Below are positions 55,830 through 64,000 of a stretch of 64,000 nucleotides of DNA, piece by piece. Within the stretch, counting starts at the first letter, position 1. Each line of letters opens with the position of its first letter. The position numbers and the translations under genes were made by a program. The DNA lies in the NCBI RefSeq assembly GCF_019059575.1, contig NW_024881585.1, positions 465,001 through 529,000 on the forward strand, read 5' to 3'. The stretch is from Amphibalanus amphitrite (lineage: Eukaryota; Arthropoda; Thecostraca; Balanomorpha; Balanidae). The notes beneath the pieces were generated by a model. The model saw only the letters and a list, made by a program, of their open reading frames with translations. It made no database searches and was not told the DNA's origin.

Positions 55830-56890
55830 TGTAACACCGGGCCGTGTCGCGCCGGCGGAGTCGCGTTCGAGACTGTCGGGCCCCCGTCCCGTCTCAGCCC
55901 TCGTGGTACGCACAACACGTGGGCATGAGAACCAGGACAGGGGCCAGATGACACGATTTACACATGTGCGCGCGGCGCGGCGCGGCGGGCCGACCGCCGC
56001 GCTCCGAGCGCCGGCCTTCTTCGTCAAGATACATACAGAAACGTATTTGCTAACATAGCCGGCCCGGTTTTTCGCGATCATCCGCGGAAAATCCAACAAC
56101 TAGCGAGCAATCGTTCAAGCGTCCCGTACGCACGCACACACTCGTAACGATCCGTTCAACATGCGCAATATACATACACTCACATACGATGCACATTACG
56201 CACTACACAATGTCTGACTGAGGCAGGCATTAACTCCGCCAACAATCATCCAGTCGTAAAACTGGTGATGGCGCGGTCTCGGCAGCCGGGTGCCATCTCA
56301 CACTGACGCATGTCGTAAACCACACACGCTCGGTCGAGAGGCATTGGCGGCAGTGACATTGCCGTCACATGGCCGACACACAAACGCACAGCACACAACA
56401 TACAACACACGTCACACAACGCATGAACTGAGCGGACGCGAACAGAAACTAGCGCTAACATGGGCGTGATGCCATAAACTATTCTAACACAGCACACTCT
56501 AAAGTCGTAAACTACTAGCGCGTCCAAGAACTGTCACACGGCTCACAGCTGATAGCCAATGGCTGAACACTCAACACTAATGACCATTCGCAGCGGACAG
56601 AATGAGCGGCTCACTCTCTCACGCACACACACACGTTAGCACCGCGAATGATGGGCGCAGGGAACACTAATAAACGCTCCGATCTCCACACTGCTCGCCG
56701 GCGGCACAGTGCGGTCGTAGACGGCTCACTTTAGCCGTCCCACGTGCGCGTGCATTATCTCTCCGAGTCCATTTACTGTCCGTCGCCGTCGCACTCAAGA
56801 CGGCAGAGAGAGAGAGACAGGCCGCCTGTATTGGCCGGTATCAGTCGTCACGTCAACGGCGGGAATAAGACCGCCCACACCAGGGTCACA
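55830..56890 (-). repeat. Possible 3' LTR/UTR region of the BEL/Pao copy
   Basis: This follows the integrase C-terminus on the minus strand. It is GC-rich, CpG-dense and frame-poor, with candidate TG/CA limits (TGTGACCCTGG near 56890 and TGTTACA near 55832-55838). A matching 5' LTR would lie beyond the right edge, so the call is untested. Confidence 0.3.
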
Positions 56891-57640
56891 CTCCGCTCAT
56901 CTCACCGACCAATGTCCACGTGGTACGTTTACGTCGGTCAGTCGCACTAGTTCGCCAACCCTGACCTCGGTCGTGTCCATGATCGACATGCAGCGTGCGG
57001 TCGGCGTGCGCGGGGAGACACTCTCGCCGCCGGCGTCGCCAGGAGCGATCCTGCGGCTGCGTATTCTTCCGCTTCCAGCGACGGCCACCGACTCTGAGCA
57101 GGCCGCCGGAGTCCATGAGGCAGGACGAGAAGTCACTGCCGTTTATGACCGGCTCCGCTCGCTCGGTGACGCACGCTGTCACCCTCGTCTCGTCGTCGGA
57201 GAGGGCGGCCGGGCCGGACCGCGCAGCTGGACCTCGTATCCACGGTCCGCCGGGGGCGAGGTCCGTCCCCGGGCCGTCTCTGCTGAAGATGTCGGCCGGG
57301 CCCGGCGGCTCGGCTGCGTGACACCACTGGGTCGTCTCTGATGATTCCTGGGTGTGAAGGTCAGCGACTGCACTCGTTTTATCACTGACACGAACGTGAT
57401 TGACAACGTGTTCACCATCGAGCACTGAGCGTTCCGACGCCCGCCCGGTCACCGTCCATCCCAACAGCGTCCTTACGGCGCACGGCGTTCCCGTCGATCC
57501 CTCGATCACTTCCCGCGGCACAATAAGTTCGATGACGTCGGTTCCCAGGAGCACCTCCACTGGGCCGTGGGTGGCGCTGGGGAGATCCAGGTCGGCCAGG
57601 TGCGGCCATTTCTCCTTTGCCACTGGGCAGTCCATGGCCT
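56886..57640 (-). pseudogene. BEL/Pao pol remnants: protease end, RNase H/integrase junction, integrase C-terminus
   Basis: On the minus strand: WPHLADLDLP and LLGTDVIELIVPREV (about 57520-57600, end of the protease region); AVRTLLGWTVTGRAS (about 57440-57480); a PADIFSR...APGGPWIRGP stretch (about 57230-57300) resembling the NPAD...LWW.GP.WL block before integrase; LMDSGGLLRVGGR (about 57075-57115, integrase N-terminal motif); and GELVRLTDVNVPRGHW (about 56900-56955), the integrase C-terminal signature of this superfamily. RT, most of RNase H and the integrase catalytic core are deleted. The last block is in another frame. Non-functional. Confidence 0.8.
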
Positions 57641-58520
57641 TGGCTGACTAGTTTAACGTCGGCGTCGTTTGGGCGTTTCGTATACGGTGTGCCCTGCCGT
57701 CGCCGCCCACAGCCTCAACGGCGAAGGATACGCGTCGTGACGTCGTCGTTTGGGTCCCACTCAGCGTACTCAGCACCAATTTGTCGGTGGGCCCCGAGAT
57801 GCCGAGTCGGTAACACAGGTCGTCGGTGATCAGTGTGACCTGACTCCCCAGGTCGAAGAGTGCGTTCGTGGTGCGGCTACCTGCCGGCCCATTTACGGTG
57901 ATGGGCACCACCTGCAGGAGAATATCATTGCGAGGCTCGGCCGATGCGGTGCCGACATGTTTGGCAGATGACGGCGTACCATCATCGGAATCGCGCAGCG
58001 GAAACACTCGTCCTCCGTTGTGTAACAGCGTGTGATGACGCCTGCCGCAGTGCTCCGCGTCACATCGTGCATCACTGGGACACGTGGCGCTGATGTGATC
58101 GCGACCCAGGCAGTTAAAGCACAGTCCGTTTCTGCCGACGAACTCTGCCTTCTCACTCACAGTCAGCGCGAGAAATTCGTCACAGTGCTGGAGCTCGTGT
58201 GTTTGCTGACACATGGCACACCAGTCGCTGTTCCCGTCCGCTGATGACTTTATGGCAGCTGTCCTCTCCCGCTTTACAGCCGCCGGCGTGGGCCGCGCCG
58301 ACGTGGTGGTAAACACGCGTCTCGGGCGGCACTCAGCGTCATTAGCCTCGACCTTCGGCAGCTGCTTGGTGGTCACGTTCAAGGCCAACCGACCAGCTGA
58401 CACATGACGGCGAAGCCATTCGTCGAGATCGACGAGCGTCGGACGAGTGATGCCGTTTTCCACCATGTGCTCGCCCCACCTCCAGGCCAGGGGGATGTCG
58501 TCCCGGTTCTGCCCATGTAT
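57641..58520 (-). pseudogene. BEL/Pao gag C-terminus with zinc knuckle and protease
   Basis: This is capsid/nucleocapsid plus aspartic protease, which package element RNA and process the polyprotein. The minus strand reads a MVENGITRPTLVDLDEWLRR segment (from 58466), an intact CX2CX4HX4C knuckle CFNCLGRDHISATC (about 58080-58123), a Cys/His cluster up to HHTLLHNG, and the protease motif ALFDLGSQVTLIT (about 57840-57870). The catalytic triad reads D-L-G, not the usual D-T/S-G, so the protease is probably dead. The frame shifts near 57640. The upstream part of gag is displaced to 60666-61178 by an inserted element. Confidence 0.85.
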
Positions 58521-58564
58521 TATTCGCCAATCAGCTTAACACTACCGGTGACGTCACTGGAGGA

Positions 58565-58602
58565 CCGCCAATCGGGGCCGGCCGGCCGGCCGGCCGGGCC
58601 CG
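58565..58602. repeat. (GGCC)n tract
   Basis: GGCCGGCCGGCCGGCCGGCC, like the tract at 44457-44481. Confidence 0.8.
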
Positions 58603-58648
58603 TAGAAGGCCAAACGCAGACATTTTCAGAAAAGCGTAAGCCGTATAG

Positions 58649-58821
58649 CAGAGGTGGAGATCTTGGGTGGGGGGGGGGGGGTGGGGGTGGGGGGGGGGGG
58701 TCAGGATTCCCCTGAAAACGAATTACTGCTATGTAAGTTAATGGTACTGCATCCAGTCCGCCTCAATCTGCCCGGCCTGGACCCCCCTGGCCCCTGACAT
58801 TTTGACAGATCTCCACCCCTG
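58649..58821. mobile_element. 173 bp hAT MITE (CAGRGGTGGAGATCT ends), TSD CCGTATAG
   Basis: The left end CAGAGGTGGAGATCT and the right end (reverse complement CAGGGGTGGAGATCT) differ at one base. CCGTATAG is duplicated exactly (58641-58648 and 58822-58829). The interior has G/T runs at 58667-58702. Confidence 0.9.
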
Positions 58822-59279
58822 CCGTATAGATACAGTCGTGGATGGAGTTTTGCTGTGATTCGGCTCTCCAAGAGTGCGTCAGGATACCAGGACCCGGACA
58901 AAGGTCATAGTGAACCGGCATCTGATAAAATCCGCTCACCACTTATCAGCCGACTTCGACCCTTCACCCTCGTAAAACACAAAAGCTTGCCGGTCATCAA
59001 TCCACCTGCATCTCTGCATCTACTTACTACCTATATCGACCAGTTACTGCAGCCGTTTTGGAGCGGCTCACCGCCGATAACACACCGGGCGTGTGCTAGC
59101 CGCCAATGCTAAGCGCTAACCATTGAGTGCGCGTGGCCGACTGCCGCCCCGATGGCGCTGGCCCCCGGCACCGGCGCGGCGCTGCTGACCCATGGAGGGG
59201 GGGGGGAGCTGGGCTGCTAATTAGTTGAGACGGAATTGGGATAGAAGCCGGTATGGGATTGGGATAGAAGATCAGCGAG

Positions 59280-60200
59280 ACTAAGGGATTGTGTGGTGCC
59301 TTCGGTAGGCCCCTCAAAATCACCCGTGTAGGGCCCTCAGGGCCGCCGGTTATGAAGCCTTTGTAGGCACTGGTGTGGGCCCTCATAGGTACCGGTGTGA
59401 TGCTCTCAGAGGCATTGGTGCGGGGCCCCCAGACGTGCCGCTGTGGGCCCTCAGAGGCGCCGGTGAGGCCCTCACAGTTGCCGTTGTGGGCCCTCAGAGA
59501 CACTGCAGTGTCGGGTTGTCACAGGATCGGGTGTGAGACCCTTAGAGCTGCTGGCTCGAACCCTTTACAGGCCGACAGGGGCTCTCAGAGACCGACAAGG
59601 GGCTCTCAAGAGGTCTGCGGTGCCTTCGGGAGGCCTGTGGAGTCCTTAGAGACCAGCAAGGTACGTACTTACACTCAGACGCCAGTGGGGCCCTCAGAGT
59701 CGCCGGTGTGGGGCCCTCAAAGGTCACCGGTGAGTGGCCGTCCGATGCGCAGGTCCCGTCTGAGGCCGTCAGAGGCTCCGGCGTTGAGCCCCCAGAGCCG
59801 CCGATATATGGCCTTAAGAAGCGCTGGTTTTGGGACCTCATTCAGGGATGCCGGTTGCACTCAGAGGTGTAAGTGTGGGGCCCTCAGCTAGGCACCGGTG
59901 TGGGGCATTCACAGCCGCCGGTGTGGGCCCTCGCAGGCGCCGTTGTGGGGGCTTTCAACCATTGGTTTAGGGGGTCATCGCAGGCGTGTGTGGAACCCTT
60001 AGAGCTGCTGGTCCCTGATAGGCCGGTAAGGGCCCTCAGAGGCCGGCAAGCAGCCCTCAGAGGTCGCCAATAGGCCCTGAGAAGCCGGCAAGGGGCCCTC
60101 AAAGGCCGACAAGGGACACTAAAAAGCCGGTGTGGGGCTCTTATGGAAAGAAGTGTGGCTCTTCGGAGCACATAAGGTGTTCTTGCGAGCCCTGTGGGGC
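59280..60200. repeat. Minisatellite related to 2186-2860
   Basis: Degenerate units of about 30-35 bp: GGGCCCTCAGAGGCGCCGGTG and variants, ending in GCCGGCAAG/GCCGACAAG forms and a GTGGGGCCCTGCTGAGTCG tail, the same order as at 2186-2860. Open frames through it are not conserved. Confidence 0.75.
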
Positions 60201-60665
60201 CCTGCTGAGTCGAAAGATGCCAGCGTGGACCCTCAGCCGCCAATTGGCGTCGCAAGACCCCTCTGGCCCGAGCGGCCCCTTGATCCGATGGGGGCACGTG
60301 TCCCCTGCTTCCCCTCCCCCCGGGTGCAATGAGAAAGCAATCGGCGGTGCGGGACACAACAATTGCAATCGTTCCTCCTCCCGTCGCGATGTCGCCCATC
60401 CGACCCATATCCCATGATTGTCAACCCTGGGGCTCGGGTCGGCAATGTACCGGCAAGGAAATCAGCTCTAGGCGAGTAAAAAAGCTATTAGGAGTCATTA
60501 GTTGTCGTTACATTCAGTAACAACAACTATACGGTGCCAAATGTACCAGACGTACAGCTTGGAGCCGGGCGCCGCCCGGTCTCCACCAGTGACGTCACGC
60601 TAATGCTTAGCGACCGGTCCATTGGAAATCGCGGGATGATTCTACCTCTCTTATACGGCCTTGCT

Positions 60666-61178
60666 CCAGGCGAGGGAGGCTGGTAGCTTCCCAGTCACAG
60701 TGGTGACGTTCGTGGCGGCGGCAAGGTCGTGCTCGTATAGTGCAGACACTGTAGGACGCTCACCGCGGTGTGGAGCTCACGAGACAGCTCTGTGAGCGCT
60801 GACAGGTCGCCATCTTTCACCGGCCGCGCTGTGAGCAGTCTTTTCATCGTGGCGTGTATTACACGGGACGGGTCACCAAACTCTCGTTCCAGCTCACCCA
60901 GGGCAGTGCTATATAGACTGGCGTCGCAGAGCATGCCCCGCACAGACTCTCTCGCCGGCCCCGTCAGGTGAGTCTGCAGATAGGTCAGCCGTTCTACGTC
61001 GGTGAGGTCGGCGCGGTCGTGTACCAGCGCTTTGAAGAGGGCTATCCACCGCGGCCACTCGATGGCAGAGCCTCCGAACTTCTCCAGTGTGATGCGCGGC
61101 AGATGCGGGACCGCTCGCGTGTCGTCACTGGACGGGCGCTGCAGACGCATTGCAGGTGGAGGCGAGTCCCCTCCACTT
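60666..61178 (-). pseudogene. BEL/Pao gag, central DUF1759-type region
   Basis: The minus strand encodes LPRITLEKFGGSAIEWPRW, then FKALVHDRADLTDVERLTYL, HLTGPARESVRG and ELEREFGDP (61110-60880), the typical conserved gag core of BEL/Pao elements. A frameshift near 60722 moves the following DLAAATNVTT...LAWSKA into another frame. Then the 58517-60660 insertion interrupts. Upstream, the protein continues beyond the foldback MULE at 63860-64000. Confidence 0.85.
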
Positions 61179-61315
61179 GGACTAGTGTCAGTTGGTCTAG
61201 TATCGTTTGGGCTAGTTCATTTGGTCTAGTGCTTTATTTGGTCTAGTGCCACTTGAGCTAGCTTCATTTGAGCTAGTGTCATATTTGGTCTAGTTCATTT
61301 GTGCTAGTTCCCGAA
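61179..61315 (+). repeat. Foldback end, left short-repeat array
   Basis: About nine units alternating GGTCTAGT and GAGCTAGT cores, 12-18 bp apart. Confidence 0.85.
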
Positions 61316-61543
61316 ATTTATTTGAAATATATAGTTCCCTGAGATGCTCGGCCATGTTTACCATGAAAAAGTTCGGTCTCGTTGTCGTATATATTTCGTT
61401 CGTTCGATTATGTATAACACACTTCAGATTTCAGATGTTCGGATGTTGGTGTACTTAGTTCAGATGCCCTTTTGCCGGAACAAACATATATAGAGTTTCT
61501 TCAAATCTTAAAGGCAACCCGCCCAAATCTTGATGTTTCGGAT

Positions 61544-62079
61544 TTAAACGTTCAGTGTGATAGCATATCCCACGCCACGAAGGAATTCCGCCCGCTCTAT
61601 GCTGCCTTCCGCTAGTCTGGTTATAAGTGTCGTCAGGCGTTTATTCATATTTTTAACAGTTTTCTTGGATTTTTGAACGTCATGACCCGCCTTAAACCTG
61701 AAAAGATCGTTAACTTGTAAATTTTCTTCACGCCGGAGCGCTGCGAAGCAACGGAAGATGGAGGGATGGGGGGAATCCAGCATGGCCTGTATCCCCCGAT
61801 GCCATCCCTCAAGCTTGTTGGTTGTTCGGGGTATGCCAGATATGGTCCTTTCCTTAACATTCCACATTTCTTTTGGAATTTGGGGGTTTCGGCGAACCCC
61901 TCTGCGCCTTTGCCTTCCTATATATGTGTCCTCAAAGTAATCATAAAGGTCTGTTAATCCCTCGATGGCAATTTGCTCGACATATTCTTGAAGTTGTTCA
62001 AAAGCTTCGTTCACATTTTCAACGTCAAGGAAGGCAAGAGCGCAGAGGGATTTCACCGCTTCTCGACCTTCCGGTTGAT
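61544..62079 (-). pseudogene. MULE transposase, C-terminal part
   Basis: A Mutator-like transposase C-terminus. The minus strand shows ALAFLDVENVNEAFEQL (about 62030-61990), the family signature FEDTYIGR with a following Arg-rich stretch (61936-61900), PKEMWNVKERT, then TNKLEGWHRGIQAML (about 61810-61760) corresponding to the N..EGWH block, and FRCFAALRREE. It ends at a stop near 61544. It is joined through the nested MITE to the N-terminal part at 62949-63480, but the catalytic core between them (about 150 residues in relatives) is missing. The copy cannot transpose itself. Confidence 0.85.
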
Positions 62080-62081
62080 TA

Positions 62082-62946
62082 AAGGTAGTGTGCCAGCTTT
62101 CTTGGACCGTATGGAGTTAATGGCCCAGATAAGGAGAACCGGATTTTTAGAACTTATCCATACCTTCAAAACTCATGGAAACGTCTTAAATTCTTCAAAT
62201 TTTGAGTACCCCAGTGCGAAATTCGCCCCGACGGGTTGTCGGTCGTACCCCAACCACATTTCACACCACTATGAACAATAAATGCACACACTGAAATCGC
62301 TATTACCGATATGCTCATCCAATCAAGTTTCGATAAACCCGTTCATCATCATCTCCTGCGGTTTCGAACACGCCTGTTAGGTGGCTTCTGATGCTCGTCG
62401 AGGTCGGAATTTCCAAATACGCGTGGTGCGTCGGGCCGCGCGCTCTGACTTCGGCCAAGAAAAATGCGTCAGCTGATCATTGTCATTTCTGCCACTTGCG
62501 TGTGGTGAAATGGGGTCATAACTTATAAGACGGCTTTTTCATATCAATTATTTTACATAAAATCATATTTCAAACCATAAATAATGTTCGACAGCCAAAT
62601 AAAAGAAACAATACCAATACGGGCTTACAGTTTAAGGCTCGACATTGTGTTGTCTACGACTAGACAGCTGATAACTCATTCCCGTACGTCGTATGGTCGT
62701 AACACTATAATGACCTTTGCTTATTGTCACAAGTGCGCCGCATTCGCGATTGTTGCCCGACGCCTGTTTGCAGGTGAGCCCACTGCAGTTGTTATACATA
62801 TCTAAAAACCGAAAAACTTTTAGGCGAAAAAGGCACTATTCCAGGCCCATTTTTGATTTTTTTTTTTGCGATATTCGGTAAAAACAGAAGCTTCTTATCC
62901 TAGGAAAAATAAAATGGGAAATCTTTCAAAGGTGGCACACTACCTT
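62082..62946. mobile_element. 865 bp TA-flanked MITE (AAGGTAGTGTGCCA ends), full length
   Basis: The ends AAGGTAGTGTGCCAGCTTTC and (reverse complement) AAGGTAGTGTGCCACCTTTG pair. TA flanks on each side (62080-62081 and 62947-62948), suggesting the Tc1/mariner group. A truncated relative is at 45193-45829. There is no coding frame of note; a palindrome-carrying insertion is absent here. Confidence 0.85.
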
Positions 62947-62948
62947 TA

Positions 62949-63480
62949 ATGTAATTTTCCTTAATTCGTCTAGCATGACTTCGGAAGAAAAGACTATCAG
63001 TCTGTCGTTTCCATCATCTTCATTGTCATACAGCAGGAAACGATGCTCTTCTTCTCCCCGTTTTGTCGTTTTGTACTTCTCTGGAATTATAATGCCTGAC
63101 CTGTTGAGTGGCGCTACTTCATGTCCGATTTCTGAATGTTTTCGTTTTCTTTGGATACGTTGCGAAATTGCCTTTCTAGTTGGAGCTTCTGTTGTGGCTT
63201 CTCTACTCAAATTCATATCACTTATAATTCTTCTTGGACGCAAATTTGACGTTTCTGCCTGTTCCATGGCTTTGTCCAATGCCGAAACAACTTCAACTCT
63301 TGCCGGAACTGGGGGGTGGTTGTTAATTTGCCTAGTAACAACTTGTCTTTCGGTATGATATCGTAATGATGTTGAAACAGATCCTTTACATCCTTTGTTT
63401 TCGCATCGTCAATTTTGAGTGGTAATATTTGAAGTATTCTTTCGGTAGACAAAACCTTCGAAGCTTAATTTGTCCCCACC
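62949..63480 (-). pseudogene. MULE transposase, N-terminal part
   Basis: The minus strand carries KDLFQHHYDIIPKDKLLLG (about 63410-63320), then after a frameshift near 63310 (at a G-run) ARVEVVSALDKAMEQAE, a basic stretch (RKAISQRIQRKRKHSE), NRSGIIIPEKYKTTKRGE (about 63110-63060), RFLLYDNED (about 63040) and LIVFSSEVMLDELRKI (about 63000-62950). The last blocks match the region just before the catalytic DGTF in MULEs of the FLYWCH-linked type. The sequence stops where the nested MITE begins. Confidence 0.75.
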
Positions 63481-63704
63481 CCTTGATGACTTAAAAATTT
63501 CCATAGCTACAGCCGATAACCCGTAATTTGCGTCTATCACACAACAAATTTACCTCGCTTCAGTCGAAACAGAAAAGGAATGAAAGCTGCTTCGTGAAGT
63601 TCTGTAAAAAATAAAATAACCGCAAAATCTTTTCCTCGTGAGTCTAATTATTGTGCCAAGCATGATAATACACCTCCATCATGGAAATGAGTCTGCTGAA
63701 AGCT

Positions 63705-63858
63705 AGACGAAATTACGGCACTAGACCAAAGGCACTAGCTCAAATGAATGGCACTTTGGCACTAGCTCAAACGAAACTAGCCAAACTGGCGCTAGACCAG
63801 CTGAAGCACTAGACCAATTGCACTAGCTCAAAAGGCACTAGACCAAATGATGCTAGAC
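63705..63858 (-). repeat. Foldback end, right short-repeat array
   Basis: About ten inverted units (GCACTAGACCAAA, GCACTAGCTCAAA, GCGCTAGACCAGC). Confidence 0.85.
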
Positions 63859-63859
63859 G

Positions 63860-64000
63860 AAGAGAGTGGCACCCGGTGGAGGCACAGCGCTGACGGGAGC
63901 CGTATCCACTGGTGGCACGTGTAGCTGAGACTGAGTCAGCCACTGTCGGGTGCGCGTGACCGACTCGTCCGTCTGTCGAGACACGCATACCTGCACCGGT
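63860..64000 (-). pseudogene. BEL/Pao gag, N-terminal part (cut by window edge)
   Basis: The minus strand keeps an open frame (RQWLTQSQLHVPPVD, then PPPGATLF) running from the window edge to the foldback insertion, and continues in type with the PSGGDSPPPAMRLQRP segment at 61120-61178. The assignment rests on position and composition. Confidence 0.5.

Larger units (their letters stand above)
58517..60660. mobile_element. 2.1 kb element inserted in BEL/Pao gag, with minisatellite core
   Basis: Gag sequence stops at ...LAWSKA (minus strand, about 60660) and resumes with QNRDDIPLAW (about 58487-58516). The intervening DNA shares its right portion with 51486-55570. Both outer regions contain GTGACGTCACTGG plus GGAGACC/GGACCG in inverted orientation. 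Limits are approximate. Confidence 0.65.
61179..63858 (-). mobile_element. Foldback MULE with short-repeat inverted ends (FB-NOF-like organisation)
   Basis: Inserted within BEL/Pao gag. Left end 61179-61315: tandem TTTGGTCTAGTGYC / TTTGAGCTAGTGYC units. Right end 63705-63858: the same units inverted (GGCACTAGACCAAA, GGCACTAGCTCAAA). The interior encodes MULE transposase pieces on the minus strand and holds a nested TA-flanked MITE. Tandem-repeat-built inverted termini around a MULE gene is the plan of Drosophila FB-NOF. No clear target duplication was found. Confidence 0.8.

Overview
This 64 kb window looks like repeat-dense animal DNA, probably from an invertebrate. I find no convincing host protein-coding gene. 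The element types support Metazoa: a CR1/Jockey-like LINE, Ty3/gypsy and BEL/Pao LTR retrotransposons, two mariner-type elements, many hAT-type MITEs, TTAA-flanked (piggyBac-like) elements and a foldback MULE. Species and phylum cannot be resolved from the sequence alone. The longest intact reading frame is a 924-codon gypsy polyprotein (12574-15348).

Layout. 1-2185: 3' part of a LINE whose RT frame is split by a 222 bp MITE. 2186-4085: two minisatellites. 5073-7648: a mariner remnant carrying a 1.5 kb element built around GTTCCC...GGGAAC palindromes. 9945-12449: a 2.5 kb terminal-inverted-repeat element holding a LINE RNase H fragment. 12574-15539: 5'-truncated gypsy with a possible 91 bp LTR. 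17.3-17.6 kb: a CRE/CCAAT/TATA-like cluster followed by a splice-donor match, the only hint of a host promoter. 20.6-32.5 kb: a macrosatellite of about 1.35 kb units, each with a (CTACCN)n array. 32.5-38.0 kb: a TTAA-flanked element nested with two copies of a 1.9 kb GGGGCATTCC element, very rich in AGGTCA/TGACCT motifs. 38.1-45.2 kb: minisatellites, a further TTAA element, MITEs and a 167 bp satellite. 45.2-47.9 kb: a near-perfect 268 bp palindrome and a minus-strand LINE endonuclease pseudogene broken by nested MITEs. 49.6-50.7 kb: a second mariner. 51.5-55.6 kb: stacked insertions, including a 644 bp element with a tRNA-like promoter. 55.8-64 kb: a minus-strand BEL/Pao wreck invaded by a 2.1 kb minisatellite-bearing element and by a 2.7 kb foldback MULE.

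The elements do not form a pathway; their relationship is nesting. Several insertions can be ordered because an empty paralogous site lies elsewhere in the window: the 644 bp element (51498-52141) against 60640-60668, the 1.9 kb element (33423-35322) against 54880-54905, and the palindrome insertion (45423-45719) against about 62700-62720. The most unusual items are the 644 bp element (two copies, identical ends, 8 bp duplications, no terminal inverted repeats, internal tRNA-like promoter), the palindrome insertion, the foldback MULE resembling Drosophila FB-NOF in organisation, and the AGGTCA-dense TTAA family.
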